This document shows positions 49,297 through 60,885 of a DNA stretch of 64,000 bases, in pieces. Source of the DNA: Cadophora sp. MPI-SDFR-AT-0126 (taxonomy: Eukaryota; Ascomycota; Leotiomycetes; Helotiales; Ploettnerulaceae); the NCBI GenBank assembly GCA_020747065.1, contig JAGMVK010000017.1, positions 186,001 to 250,000 of the forward strand, given 5' to 3'. Under the pieces are notes generated by a model. It saw only the letters and a program-made list of their open reading frames with translations, had not been told where the DNA came from and did not search any database. How positions within the stretch are numbered: the first letter of the stretch is position 1; each line of letters starts with the position of its first letter. Made by a program: the position numbers and the translations under genes.

Positions 49297-50265
49297 ATGA
49301 ACCAAGCTAGCGTAGGACTCCTCATCTTGCCTTGCCCCCACCACAAATACACGTGCTGAAAGCTCCCGCAGGACTCCCTCGACTTCGGTCAGGAAGAATA
49401 CGACTTGAGTCCACGACCATGCAACCCAGTGGACATAAACACCTGGTCGTTCTCACCACTACCTTCACCAGAAAGTCCATTTCTTGATACACCAATGTCA
49501 AACGCGTATCAAGACAGTAACTGGAATTCGATCGATCGGACCTTCAACTCTTTGATGACACCAGATTCTATAGACACTGAGTACTTCGCCCCAGACAACT
49601 TCACGAGAACAGCATACCAAGATGCATACAATAATGCTGCCGACCTCCAACAAACAGAGCCGTGGTCCACAGCTTCTGCAGCATCCAATGACTGCGTCAT
49701 GGCATCCCAAACGCCAGCAAGCGATTCAACTGTGTATTCTCCAACTAGAAAATCAGATCGTTCTTCGCCATCACGCACGAAACCCGGCTGGGGCAAATCT
49801 CTGCCCTCCAGCAGGAAATCGACCCACAATACCCGGCTCAGCAAACGATCCAAATCCCAAAAAGAGACAGCAGGACCGACAACAATATCTGCGCCCCAAC
49901 AACGGCTGCGCTCAACTTCAACCGCCGTCTCAGCGAGCTCCCGTCCAACGACGTCTTCAACGTCTTCGTCCAGCTCAAATTTGCCGCCAAAGCACGCCCG
50001 TCTTAACCACAACCAAGTTGAGAAGCAGTACAGGAACCGACTGAACGGCCAATTTGAGACGTTGCTGTTGGTTCTGCCAAGAGAAGATAGAGAAGGCGAA
50101 GGGAAGAAAGTCAGTAAAGCCGAAGTGCTGGTACTTGCCCGGAAGCACATCCGAGACCTAGAAAGGGATAGGAGACGCTTGGAGGAGGATAAGGAGAGGT
50201 TGGGCGGCAGGATGGGAGCGTTGAAGAAGAGGTGGGTGGAGTCTGGTGGGGTCCTGCTTCCTTGA
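49297..50265 (+). CDS. bHLH transcription factor (SREBP-like region)
   Basis: Two exons (49297..49311 and 49372..50265) give 302 residues. The main frame has no ATG between the in-frame TGA at 49357 and the TTG at 49405, so an upstream exon is required; ATGAACCAAGCTAGC joined across a 60-nt intron to GACTCCCTCGACTTC gives a plausible start, but this is the weakest part of the model. The N-terminal 200 residues are Ser/Thr/Pro-rich, probably an activation region. The bHLH domain spans about 211-275: basic region ARLNHNQVEKQYRNRLN with the His-Glu-Arg type DNA contacts, helix 1 GQFETLLLVLP, a loop with REDREGEGKK, and helix 2 VSKAEVLVLARKHIRDLERD, continuing into a short coiled coil. This resembles the SREBP-like bHLH class. 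Targets are unknown. Confidence 0.85.
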
Positions 50266-51011
50266 TGAGATGGGGGAATGGTGAATGCGGGGAACTTGAT
50301 CAAAGCGAAGCAGGAAAATTGATAGCTGGAGTGAAAACGTTTGCTTGCCGGACTGAGTCAGCATTTACCTTCCAAGGTCAACGGCTAGAGTCATCGACGG
50401 CTGCACCACACCCGGAAAGAGACTGAAGTGGCTTAGGTCTAGGAGTGCGTTCCGAGTAAGGCGCGGAAGGGGAATCGCGACGGGGAGGATGGGGATGTCT
50501 GGCTGAGCATCCGCGCCTGTGTGATGGAACGGACCCAGAAGATCGAGTTTTCTGTATTCCTTTGACTACGTGATGGATGGCTCAGCGATGAAGAGGATGT
50601 GCAGAACATAATTTCAACTTACTTAACGAATTTCAACTTCTTGTCATGATACGAGAGATAGATTGGCGGGCGGAAAAGGACTGTAAACATAATATATAAT
50701 GTAGATAACCTCACACTTGATGCCTGGGTGATTTCGACTCCGAAATGCTCAGGGAATTGGGAGTGTGAGTTTAAGGCCCAGCCACTTCCTTGTATGACTA
50801 TCAACACCATATCAAGCAAGCTGTGCACAAACTTGCCAGTCATCGTAGAACAAGCTCAGGACATGTTGCGTTCTCCCGGCACTGCAGTCCATGATAGAGA
50901 GAGATATAGACCTGCCTCAGACCGTGACATGGTGGAGAGGCTGATAATCCAAAAAGCGCAACAGCATGAGACAATCAAAACTCTCCAAGCTGTATGCATA
51001 TCCAGCAAAAG
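50266..51011. other. Convergent 3' region between bHLH and 2EXR genes
   Basis: About 750 bases with short frames only. No repeat or RNA gene seen. Confidence 0.45.
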
Positions 51012-52764
51012 TCAGACTTCTTCAAAGAATCGCGCCATTCCATCGTAGCGGCTCAGCAGTTCACCATCAGCGCTGCACATCATACCAGACTCCACAAACC
51101 CATGATACATCTTCCCATCCTCGCCAACATATTTCGCATTGTAGAAGTCCCTGTCGAGATGCCTCGTTTGCCAACCTTCACATATCACATTCCATGTCGT
51201 GACGAGAGCAACACTAATCCTTGGACTCCATACACCTTTCGAGCAGGCGACGAAACTTGGGAACAAACTCTTGTACTGTTGAGAGTGGTTCAAAGCTGTC
51301 GCGATAGTGGTCACACCTCTCTGAGCTTTCTGCTTTATTATCCTGTCTTCTATACAAGACTGCCGAAAATACACATAGTCGAGGACATTAGAGTCCAGTT
51401 CAATGAGACGAACATTGTCGTTCACCGCTGCGTTAAATCTTTTGAGTGGAGATCCATCGATTTGAGTGCTCGGAATCATGGTCAAGGTCTCCAGTTCAGG
51501 GGTGCAAGCTTCCAATGCCACGAAGAATGATCCGCCATTTTGGCGTAGAACATCGAAAGCAACAGCCAGATGCTTGACCTTTGCCAGACCCGTGAACAGT
51601 CGAAAGCAGCCTGCATTGAAATATGCAGTCGTCCGATCAAAAAGGTTCTTCGAAGGCTTGTCCGAGTCTGGTGTTGACAGGTCTCTGACGATGATATCGT
51701 TGTCTGGATCAATCCAGATAAACTCCATATTCGTTGCTGTGGTTTTGTACGTCGGGCTTAAAATTCGAGTACATACCGACTTTACTATTCTCCGAGATTC
51801 GATGCAAGTTGACAAGAGCGCCAGATTTGTGTTGTGCCTAGAGCTGTGTGTGAGGATTCTCTGACCAGGCAGGGAGAACTTCCAAATAATGGCTCGAACC
51901 TCCGCTGGTAACCTGAGAAAGCATGTAAAGCGGCCTCCCGTTGTGTCGGCTGGTTCTTGCAAGACTAGAAGTGGCTTGGGAAGGGCTGATGGAACGCTCT
52001 CGTAGTCTTCACCAGCGGTCAATCGAGCAAGAGCAGTCATTCTGGGAAAATCTATGGGAAATCCTGCACGAGGTCAGCTAATAGATTCATTCTATAACAG
52101 TTTGGTAGGCCTTACTGCCACCAACATAGTCACACCGCGCAGATGCATTGTCTTCCAGGAGTTGGATATTCGTGAGGACTTCATGACGGGCCGCTCTGGA
52201 GAAATTTAAGAATGTTGCGTGGCCTGCCAGGGCTTCATCTACGCTCTCCAGGTCATTTTGACTTTCTAATATGAAGTACTTTTTGATTTTCAAGGCGTCA
52301 ATGCACAGTTTGCGTGTCTCCTCATCCGTGTCAGCACGCGACAGATGGCCCGCGGCCACGTGCCGGATCCTGAAGTGGGAGAATAAGTCGCGCAGAATTG
52401 ACTCTCTGAACTTGGTGAGCTTTGCCGTGATTGATAGGTTCTTGGTAATGAGGTGATCCAATCGCGCCCGAACATTTTCTAGGCATATCAGTGGAAGGCG
52501 AGGGTTATGCTCAGAGCCGGTCACTGTGCCATGTCAGACGCTAAATACGCACAATTATCTCGAGATGAACTCACAACATGCATTTCGGTGAAGCGTTTCC
52601 CTGACAGAATCTGGAGGTTGGGATTCCGGGATCTGGATGAGTGCATTTGATGGGAGTGAGTCTGAGTCCAAATGTGATGCCGACGAGCCTTCCGGCCGCT
52701 CCACCGGGACAATCGGCTGATTACGCTTGCACGAGGCCGTCGGCCTGTCCTCTTGATCCATCAT
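51012..52764 (-). CDS. 2EXR domain protein with a novel N-terminal half
   Basis: Three exons, complement of 51012..52063, 52116..52523 and 52575..52764, encode 549 residues; both introns (51-52 nt) keep frame, so what look like separate frames are one gene. The N-terminal 200 residues have no domain I recognise: a polar start, then a helical region (ENVRARLDHLITKNLS, LRDLFSHFRIRHVAAGHL). From about residue 244 comes a 2EXR module (RFTCFLRLPAEVRAIIWKFS, then LLSTCIESRRIVKSV), a fungal F-box-like region common in large lineage-specific families. The C-terminal 250 residues resemble other 2EXR proteins (FEFIWIDPDNDI-type segment and GLAKVKHLAVAF). The function of 2EXR proteins is not known. The start at 52764 is one of two adjacent ATGs; a further upstream exon cannot be excluded. 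Confidence 0.75.
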
Positions 52765-53490
52765 TCTGTGTCTGTCCTGGCTTGATGGCAGGTTGCAGAA
52801 TCACAATATCTCGCAGCATCATTGTCGAGTGTCGAGTGGTGATCATTACCAATTGATGAGCCGTGCGATTTGTTGGTTCCATCGAAGTCCAAGCTGGGCC
52901 GGCACATGATCTGCCCAATCAGATCAGACCAAGCAGACCCAGCATATTCATTCGCTTACACCTCCATTTCATCGCTTCCAATGTTTTGGTGAAATTTTCC
53001 AAGGATCCAGCCGACCATGAATTTCGATCTGATTGGTCCTGTCGTATCTTGTGTTCCTGCTACCTCTTACAAAATTCGAACATGAAGCGAAATGACAGCA
53101 TGGCGTTTTCCTTATGGAATTCGGATATTAGGGAGATAAGCACTAGCTCCACATGACGTTGATCAGCTCTGACCGAGCACCAGATCCCTTACCGATACAA
53201 TGGAATTGGTACTGGAACACATGTAAAGGTAGGGTGCCGGTAGAACCATCGGTAACCGAATCGTGTGTGGTTGAAGTATAGGCCTATTTTGAGTGGTTTG
53301 TTCATACGAGCAGTCGCTGCTAGCTGGGCTCACTGGGAATCTGCCCTCGGTTTGACTCAAAGTTGGGTACAAAGTACCAGAGATATAAGGATCTCTGCTT
53401 GCCAGATAAATCCACCAAATACACACACTCGACCCGTTCTAAAGTACCCGACACCCGATCAACTGCAGGAATTCCAAAGACGAAGGAATT
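52765..53490. other. Divergent promoter region, 2EXR / oxidoreductase
   Basis: About 730 bases between divergent start codons. Short frames only. Nothing else seen. Confidence 0.45.
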
Positions 53491-54771
53491 ATGTCTACAG
53501 AAATCAATTACGCAGCTGTGGTTGAAGCACCATATGCCAGGCTGAAAATAGTCAGTCGACCAATTCCGACCCCTGGGCCGAAAGAGATTATCGTCCGCAA
53601 TCATGCAGTTGCAGCAAATCCTGCCGACGTCAGTACTCTTCTCTTGCTTTCATCCTACTTGGCGGAATGTGTTCATGAATTCAATAACAGAAGCTGCTAT
53701 TCAACGTCATGCCAGCTTCGTTCCGGTTCTACAACTTTGCTAACATATGAGATCACATATTAGTGGAAGATGCAGGACTTTAATTTCTTGATCAAAGAAT
53801 ACCCTGCGGTTCTTGGCAGTGACAGCTGCGGTGTCGTAGCTGCCATTGGGTCATCAGTGACAAAGTTTAAAGTTGGAGATAGAGGCAAGTCCTTCAAATC
53901 TTTCATTTCCTTAACCACAGTCAGAGGGATTTCACAAGGATCCTCATATACATACTTCGTCCCGTTACTGACCTGAGACCTGCACGTAATAGTGACCGGT
54001 TTTGCTGGGGTTATCTATATTCAAGATATCGATCATGGAGCTTTTCAGACATTCACGGTACTCAAAGATATCGCTTCCAGTAAAATCCCTGATTCTATGT
54101 CTTTCGAAGAAGGATCAGTCTTCCCAATGGCAATTGCGACTTCGGGCATGGCTCTCTTCGTCGATCTTGGAATTCCGCGTCCGACTCAGCCAATCACTCC
54201 CCCTAGCTCTGGACTTCTTGTCTGGGGCGCGTCCTCTTCCATAGGAACTGCCACCGTTCAGATAGCAAAGAACTTGGGTTTTAAAGTCTTTGCTACTGCA
54301 AGTCCTACTCATCACGATTATCTGAAGTCCATCGGAGCGTTTGAGGTCTTCGACTATCACGATTCTTCCGTAGTTGACAAGATCGTCGCTTCTGCAAAAG
54401 ATCACGGTGCCCCTATCAGCCTCGCATTCGATACAATAACAGAGGGAGATACAGCAAAAAGAAGTGCAGAGGTCATTTTGTCATCGGGTGGCCAAGGGGG
54501 AAAGCTCGTATTGGCCAATGCATGGCCTGAAAGTGGCAAACCAGAAGGACTTCAAGTTTCCCAGACAATGGCTTATTGGCACGCCACTGATCAAGCAGAA
54601 ATAGGCGAATGGCTATTCAACGATTACCTCGAAAAAGCATTGGCAAATGGAACCATTGTTCCTGCTCCGAAAATCGAAGTCATTCCAGGTGGACTAAGCG
54701 GAGCACAGACAGCCTTGGACAAGTTGAAGGCCGGTGTGAGTGGAAGGAAATTGGTTGTTAAGGTAGACTGA
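53491..54771 (+). CDS. Medium-chain (zinc-type) oxidoreductase, ToxD-like
   Basis: NAD(P)H-dependent medium-chain dehydrogenase/reductase related to enoyl reductases and the ToxD group. Three exons (53491..53628, 53764..53884, 53993..54771) give 345 residues. The GroES-like N-terminal domain shows PGPKEIIVRNHAVAANPADW and VLGSDSCGVVAAIGSSVTKF; the Rossmann domain has LLVWGASSSIGTATVQIAKN with a GxSSxxG variant, and the C-terminus ends in GLSGAQTALDKLKAGVSGRK. Zinc-ligand cysteines are absent, so it is likely a non-zinc reductase. The second intron starts with GC (AGAG|GCAAGT) and ends in AG; only that donor rejoins GDR to VTGF. The first intron is 135 nt with a GTCAGT donor. No polyketide synthase is nearby, so pathway context is missing. 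Confidence 0.88.
53885..53992 (+). other. GC-AG intron in the oxidoreductase gene
   Basis: Donor AGAG|GCAAGT at 53885, acceptor ...AATAG at 53992, 108 nt. The flanking exon codons (GDR and VTGF) join only with this donor. Confidence 0.75.
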
Positions 54772-56036
54772 CAGGTGGCAGCATAATGACTTTCATTTAA
54801 ACATCAAACCAAAAAATTCTGGTTGATATGCTAGATGAAAATCTGCAAGAGTGATCCATGCTGGGGAGAATGTGAGGAGTCAATAGCACACACGTGCATC
54901 TGAAACAAGCGCCAAGACTTGCTCCCGTCTCGACTCGCAAAGCGATTTAAAACGAGGCAACAAACTTCCTCGTTACTCTTCCTGATCATCTTCGACCGTG
55001 TTACCCCGCGCCTCCCAAATTCTCATTATCTAGGATTTCAAGTGAACCAAATATAGATCTCCGCAACTGCTTAGCGCACCTTCTTGCTTCTTGATTGCGA
55101 TCTACCAGCTTACGTCGTCAGTCATCTATTTCTTCCCCATCTAGTTTGTAGGATCTGGACTTCAAGAGCCCATGACGGTGCAGGAGTGACTGTAATGGGC
55201 GCCTACCAATCTATACCGTGCGTAGATCCATCTGAAGAAATCCGTTTGACGGTTTCATCAGAACTCAAAGAGTGCAGCGTCCGCAAGTGTTGGCAGATGT
55301 CGTTGCTTGCTTTGCGGCTATGTTCTTGTCCGAGGCACTCTAGATGGGATGACGGCGGACCACGAGTCATCGAAGTCCTGCAATGATCAACAGTCTGAAG
55401 TTTCTAGATCATGTTCGAGTTGAAGTGCTCCCCGTGGATAGCGTTTGGCCGCTGGATGTGTCCTTGCAAGTGGCGTTCGTTGGCAGGCCCGGGGAGTTGG
55501 GATAGAGTCTCATCGAGATGATTGTGGAGACTGGCAGTGCTCTTGGCCGATTTGAAACAGGCCATCCTGTGCCCCCGAGTGACTCTTGCAGATCGAAATC
55601 CAACATTCTGGGATTCTAGGAGAGGTCCGCATGGATCAGAGGTGGACATGGCGCTTGGCGCCAAGCGCTCATGTTTCAACAAGCACTCCTCCTCCTCGAG
55701 CATCTCCCCTCTCTAGGTTTCCTCTTAATCAATGTTAATCAACAATAAACCAAACTTGTGGAGACAAGGCGACGACAGTCTCCTTTCTAGATTCCAAGCC
55801 TGTCAAGATGTTCTCTACAAATATACCCCTCAGCTCTAGCTGTGTCTTTCTTTCTTCATCAGCTTCATCTTCAAGTTCTTCACTCATCTATCATTCTTTT
55901 CATCCACTTTCACTATTCACGCCTGGCTTTGCGATTTACATCGACTTTGCTGAGCATCGTCTATCCTTCAAACAAACCACCTCGTATCACACATACCAGC
56001 TTGGCCACTTTCAGTCCCCTTCAGCCAAACATCAAC
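54772..56036. other. Intergenic, 1.27 kb, upstream of PL3 pectate lyase
   Basis: No gene supported. A 102-codon ATG frame (55808-56116) overlaps the pectate lyase start out of frame; if transcribed it would be a large upstream ORF, but transcription may begin downstream of it. Confidence 0.45.
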
Positions 56037-57138
56037 ATGAAGTTCTCTACCGTCCAATTGGTCACTTTGGCCTTTGCTCTTGGCGTTTCTGCTGCGCCAT
56101 CTCTTCCTCGTCGTGACTGCGACCTTGATCTTCCTTCCAATACTACCGACTCTTCTTTCGTGGATACTGGTGCCGTCAAGGCAAAGGCTTCAACCACTAA
56201 GTCTTCCACTAAGGCGACCAAGGCAGCGAAGGCATCTACCACCAAGAAGTCTTCTGCAAAGAGCACCACAGCATCGTCTGGTGGATCTAAGGCATCGGCA
56301 ACTGGTGATACCAGCTCCCCAGAGAGCACCAAGGCCTCAGCAACTGGTGATGCCAGCACCCCAACAACAACCAGCGGCACTTCTACTGGCAACGGTACAT
56401 CCTCGAGCGGTGGCAGCCTCCCCGACTCTTCTGGAACTTCCGTTCTGTCTGCCGCTCAAACCATTGCCGCTGGTGAATCTTTCGACGGTGGAATGGTCAC
56501 CTTTGATCGCGGTGTTTCCTGCACTGGCCAGGCCGAGGGTGGTGATTCCGATGCAGTTTTCCAAATTGAGAATGGCGGTTCTATCTCCAACGTCATCATT
56601 GGCAAGAACCAAATCGAGGGGATCCATTGTCAAGGTAACTGCAAACTGACAAATGTCTGGTGGGAGGCTGTCTGCGAGGACGCTTTCACCATCAAGAATC
56701 AAGATGCTGGCGAGACGACCACAATTACAGGGGGTGGAGCCTTTGGTGCCGAAGACAAAGTCCTTCAACACAATGGTGCTGGTACCCTTAGTGTCACTGG
56801 ATTCACAGTTGGTACTTTTGGAAAGCTATACCGCGCCTGTGGTAACTGCGCTACGAGTGCTGAGCGCCACGTTATCATGGATGATATCACGGCAACTGAT
56901 GGTGACATTCTGGCTGGTGTTAACGGAAACTTTGGCGATACTGGTGAGTCTCTTCGCTTAATAACCTTGGACTTCTTCTGACCATTGTCAAGCTACTATC
57001 ACCAACTCCAAGCTTTCCAATGTCAAGAGCGTTTGCACCAACTTCGAGGGTGTTTCCAAGGGAAATGAGCCTACCAAGGTTTCGGAGGGTGCTGACGGCA
57101 AGGTCTGTATCTTTGGCTCTGATGTCGTTAGCGCTTAA
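56037..57138 (+). CDS. Secreted pectate lyase, PL3 family, with Ser/Thr/Lys linker
   Basis: PL3 enzymes cleave pectate by beta-elimination. Two exons (56037..56943, 56993..57138) give 350 residues. Signal peptide MKFSTVQLVTLAFALGVSAA is followed by a short PRRDCDLDL segment, then about 100 residues of Ser/Thr/Lys/Ala-rich linker with an ATGD repeat (KASATGDTSSPEST, KASATGDASTPTTT), probably O-glycosylated. The catalytic beta-helix starts near 145 and has PL3 motifs SNVIIGKNQIEGIHCQGNC, LTNVWWEAVCEDAFTIK and FGKLYRACGNC, with paired cysteines. The linker before the catalytic domain is longer than in most fungal PL3 proteins and no carbohydrate-binding module precedes it. An open frame upstream lacks an ATG, so the start at 56037, which opens the signal peptide, is preferred. 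Confidence 0.93.
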
Positions 57139-58357
57139 GTGCTCTTTTGATATGACAGCACATTTCTCCTACAAAATATCAGGCGGGAATCGGTCATCGG
57201 GATGTCCGTGGTTGGGAAAAGCTGGTTTCATGTACATACCTTTTGCTTCTTCCGTTCTCATCATTCAGGACTCGTGACACTTGTCAGTTTTCTCTTGTGA
57301 GAACATTTCTTAGATCTGAATTTGAATGCTGAGCGTCATAGTTCGACGAACTTTGGCACATTCGAACAAATATTTGTCTGTTTCGTTTCTCAGTGACCGT
57401 GTCGCATAACTTCAGCTTGGGAAGAGCAAAGAACAAGAGCAAAGAACTACTTTTGGGTACACTACGAATAATATGACCTCCCATCTTGAAGGTTCTTTCC
57501 TAGATGGAGATGCTGCTATGGCTATACTCCAGAGGTATTACTAACCAATGCCACGAGGTTTTAAAGGTCACTAATCAACACATCTACTTCTCCTCAGGAT
57601 GTCTGAGTCTACTTCTGACTTTCGGTTGTCACAGCGGCACTTCCAGAAAGCCAGACTGCTCTAATGAATGGCGCTTAGCAAGTCAAAGCGGCTCCCAAAT
57701 TTTCACCGAACGGTTAGGTAGTCAAGCTACCAGCGGATCGATGACACAAAGCACACCAAGTAATTAAAGACACTCCCGTTATTCAGTGGTCTGTAACAGA
57801 ATCCTATCCAGTACAGGAGGAAGGGAATTGATTGATTCGTCAGACACCCATGAAGTGGTTATGACCCCATTGCACATCACTGAAGAGAGGGAGAATACCC
57901 CTGCTGCACCTAGAAATGTGATTACGGATTTTGGGTTATTCGAATGCTTTTTACCCCGGACTTGTCACCCTTCCCAAGATGGATCAATGTCTAGCAAAGC
58001 GAGTTTTACATCGTGCTATGCGGCGGGCTATCATCGATGTTTCTTACCTCTCAAATATTTTGATGATGTGAGCATGCCGTCTCATTCCTCCCGTCCACCT
58101 CAGATGATCTGACCGTGCAGGGATTGATCGGACCTGCATCATCGCTGCAGATCCCACTCTATTAGGATTTCCGTCTGAAGTTTCAAATATATAGATTTCC
58201 AGGGGACTCCTCCCAAGGTGGACTCGACTTCTGAAACAAGTACTCGGAAGTCTTTCCACGTGATGGCCACGTCCCTTTTCAGCGAGGCTGACTTCCAGCC
58301 TTCCCTCATTTTCCCTTTCAGCCTCGAACCCTGAGACAACCACGATACAGCGCAAGA
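57139..58357. other. Intergenic, 1.2 kb
   Basis: Two frames of about 90-110 codons (57504-57767, 57786-58112) have no recognisable motifs and no splice partners. No repeat or RNA gene seen. Confidence 0.45.
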
Positions 58358-59845
58358 ATGCCACTCTTCGCCCTCCCTCTTGCGCCCTCATCTATAGCTC
58401 AACATGCCGAACCCAAGACCACACGAATAAAATACTCGAACCTGCCAGTCAGGAAACGCAAACGTCCACACGCGACCAAGGAATCGAGCGAGGATGAAAA
58501 TTCCTCTCTAGACGGCGATGCGGCGGCCCCAGCAGCTACAAATCCTCTTAGCCTCACGCCGGCAGAAATTGCGCAATATCAGTTAGCTGGGTTGGAGTTG
58601 GACCAAGAGCCGCCGGATGTGAAAGGTTTCCCGCATAAGGCACTGCCGCAGAGCTTTGGATCGCGGGATAAGAATGGCAGAGGGCTGGGTAGAAGGGATG
58701 TGGGGGATACGGATATAGATGAGGAAGACAAAGAGACAGAGGAGGAGAAGGAAGAAGGCATGGCGGAGAGGATAAATCGTGGGCCCTTTTTACGGAATCA
58801 GCATCTCAGTGTCCTCACGACGATTTTGCATAGATGCCTGGGCGAAGGCGATATTCAGCGGGCGAGTCGAGCCTGGGCGATGCTCCTGAGGACGCAGATA
58901 TCGGGAAAGGGGATTGATATCAGGTCGAATGGGTATTGGCAGATTGGGGCGGCTTTATTGATAAGAAGCCAGGACAGGCGGAAGAGATACTCATATGATG
59001 ACGAAGAGAGCGACAAGGAAGTGGGGCCAAATGAAGAGGGGGAGGACGATCTGGGAGTGGAGAGAAGATGGGGCAGTAGGGAAGGATTGGAACTCGCGAA
59101 AACTTATTACGAGCGGTTGATCCTGGAGTTTCCCTACAATAGGCAGTTTCAGCGAAGTGTGAGCGCCTTAGACTTTTGGCCTGCGATGGTGGGATGCGAG
59201 ATCTACGGGGTTCAGATTGAACAGAAGAAGAGTTTAGCGAAGGTCAAGAAGCAAGAAGAAATAGACGACGAAGATGATGGAAGCGGTGACGAGAGCCTGG
59301 ATAGCGACGAAACTGAGGAGGAAGATTCCAGAGAAGACATTTTCACGACCAATCAGCGGAGGAAAGAAAAAGTGCGGAGAAAACGGGCTGAAAAGCGATG
59401 GGAGGAGAGAGATGAGGTCCGCCAGACCGCGCTGGCCGCGTCTGAGAAAATCGCAGCGAAACTGGACGAAATCATGACAACTCCTCCGTACTTAGATAGT
59501 CACAATTTGCTCAGGCTTCGAGGAATGCTGGCACTCTACATTGGCGATCTTAGTGTACCTGCCATGCCTCTCGCGCAAAACGAAGATGACAATGAGGCAT
59601 TAGTACGGAGAAGCCAGCGACTGGGAGAATTAAATAAGAATACCGAACGGAGGTTTGTGTACAGACAACGAGTTGCGGAATATGAGCGGGGGAAGAAGAC
59701 TCAACATGCGGAACGAGAACGTGCCGCGAAATTGTTTGAGAGAATAGTCAGAGATGGAGGGGAGGACGAGGACATCAGAGACTTTCTCCTTGGGATGAAT
59801 AAGCCTGAGGAAGAGGAGGTGGGTGATGATGGGGAAAGTGTTTGA
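58358..59845 (+). CDS. RRN11: RNA polymerase I core factor subunit, Rrn11-like
   Basis: Single exon, 495 residues. Rrn11 with Rrn6 and Rrn7 forms the core factor that recruits RNA polymerase I to rDNA promoters in the nucleolus. Sequence features: a basic N-terminal patch (KYSNLPVRKRKRPHA), an acidic stretch (about 118-135), then a helical TPR-like region beginning RGPFLRNQHLSVLTTILHRC with GDIQRASRAWAMLLRTQI, continuing through GLELAKTYYERLILEFPYNR and ALDFWPAMVGCEIYG. A second acidic block and a highly charged coiled coil (RRKEKVRRKRAEKRWEERDE) precede a conserved PPYLDSHNLLRLRGMLALYI segment. The LLRTQI and FPYN patterns fit fungal Rrn11; the assignment is by memory of that family. Confidence 0.8.
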   Translation: MPLFALPLAPSSIAQHAEPKTTRIKYSNLPVRKRKRPHATKESSEDENSSLDGDAAAPAATNPLSLTPAEIAQYQLAGLELDQEPPDVKGFPHKALPQSFGSRDKNGRGLGRRDVGDTDIDEEDKETEEEKEEGMAERINRGPFLRNQHLSVLTTILHRCLGEGDIQRASRAWAMLLRTQISGKGIDIRSNGYWQIGAALLIRSQDRRKRYSYDDEESDKEVGPNEEGEDDLGVERRWGSREGLELAKTYYERLILEFPYNRQFQRSVSALDFWPAMVGCEIYGVQIEQKKSLAKVKKQEEIDDEDDGSGDESLDSDETEEEDSREDIFTTNQRRKEKVRRKRAEKRWEERDEVRQTALAASEKIAAKLDEIMTTPPYLDSHNLLRLRGMLALYIGDLSVPAMPLAQNEDDNEALVRRSQRLGELNKNTERRFVYRQRVAEYERGKKTQHAERERAAKLFERIVRDGGEDEDIRDFLLGMNKPEEEEVGDDGESV

Positions 59846-60147
59846 GTTGACGCTAAAAAAAATGTAAACAAAACATGAGAATGCAACTTGGCTGTGAAGC
59901 ATATTTGCTTGCCCCTGAACTTCTCGCTTGACGGTTCGCCCCCACTTTTGTTGAGTGATATCGACATTAAGTCAACTAAAGGGCGCCAATACAGAAAGTT
60001 ATGTCAAATGTATCTTGCGCAGTTCGCGCATAGTGAATATAAAACCCGTGTTCCAGTCGTTAGGCGACTCTCCAAACCTCCTTGTTCCTGAACGAGATTA
60101 CTCCATTTTATTCAAGACTACCCTTTCCCAGCATTTGTCTCTCCACC
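59846..60147. other. Intergenic, about 300 bases
   Basis: Contains a TATA-like AATATAAAAC near 60035-60045, about 110 bases before the next start codon, a plausible core promoter for the acetyltransferase gene. Confidence 0.45.
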
Positions 60148-60885
60148 ATGGACCCCCCAATCCTCTACGACTCAGCCAAACACGCGTATCTCATCCCTTC
60201 CCTTGCTTCTTTGCACGCAGAATGCATAACCTCACCGCCCTACGTAATCGCTACTTTTCTTCCTCCACTCTCCTTGCCCCGCATGGAAGCATGGTGGACA
60301 GCACGCGCCGCAGAAGTCGCTGATGGCTCACGACACATCATCATACAGCTTGCAACGAATCCAGAAACAGGATCTGAAGAGGTAGCAGGCTATGTGATGT
60401 TAGCTATGCCGGAGAGTGAGACGGGCCCGTTTAGAGGGGGTGTGGAGAAATTGTTGGTTAATCCCAGGTGGAGGGAGAAAGGGGTTGCAAGGAGGGTTGT
60501 GCGATCTTTGGAGGAGGTTGCGAAGAGGGAGGGGAGGGGCCTTTTGGTAAGTTTTGTGAAAAGAGCTTCCCTTTATCAGATTGACTTTAACTGAGTTGAG
60601 AAGGAACTGGGGCCGCAAGCTGATTCGCGATTCATAGACCCTGGGGACGACTAAGGGAAGTCCGGCGGAGTTTATATACCCAAAGCTGGGTTATATAAAA
60701 GTATGTGTCTCCATCTTACATCATGTTTTCTGGAGTGTTTTCCACCTTTATCGATATGGTCTCAACTTCAGGAGAATATGCTGATGGGATCGAGTATCTA
60801 GATTGGAGAAATACCGGGCCACGAAATTTCGCCTGTTGATGGATCTCTAAAGGACGAGATTCTGTTCTACAAAGACCTGAGGTGA
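60148..60885 (+). CDS. GNAT family N-acetyltransferase
   Basis: GNAT enzymes move acetyl from acetyl-CoA to an amine. Three exons (60148..60546, 60638..60700, 60802..60885) give 181 residues. The acetyl-CoA motif A region is VEKLLVNPRWREKGVARRVV, followed by the alpha-helix RSLEEVAKREGRGLLTLGTT and the motif B-like SPAEFIYPKLGYIKIGEIPG, which is completed only by splicing the two small exons. It ends with DEILFYKDLR. Introns of 91 and 101 nt are longer than the local norm. The layout resembles fungal antibiotic- or amine-type N-acetyltransferases; the substrate is unknown. If the first intron is not spliced, the frame ends within 20 codons and loses motif B. Confidence 0.87.

Noticed and set aside
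49405..49407. TTG as the start of the bHLH gene
   Set aside because: Not an ATG; the frame stays open upstream to an acceptor at 49371, so an upstream exon is more likely.
49509..50303. 264-codon antisense frame over the bHLH gene
   Set aside because: Biased composition opposite a Ser/Thr-rich coding region; the bHLH motif is on the plus strand.
53491..54771. Oxidoreductase as part of a secondary metabolite cluster with the lyase or others
   Set aside because: No polyketide or peptide synthase, transporter or pathway regulator is adjacent.
55842..56036. In-frame upstream extension of the PL3 pectate lyase
   Set aside because: It has no ATG, and the ATG at 56037 opens a clean signal peptide.
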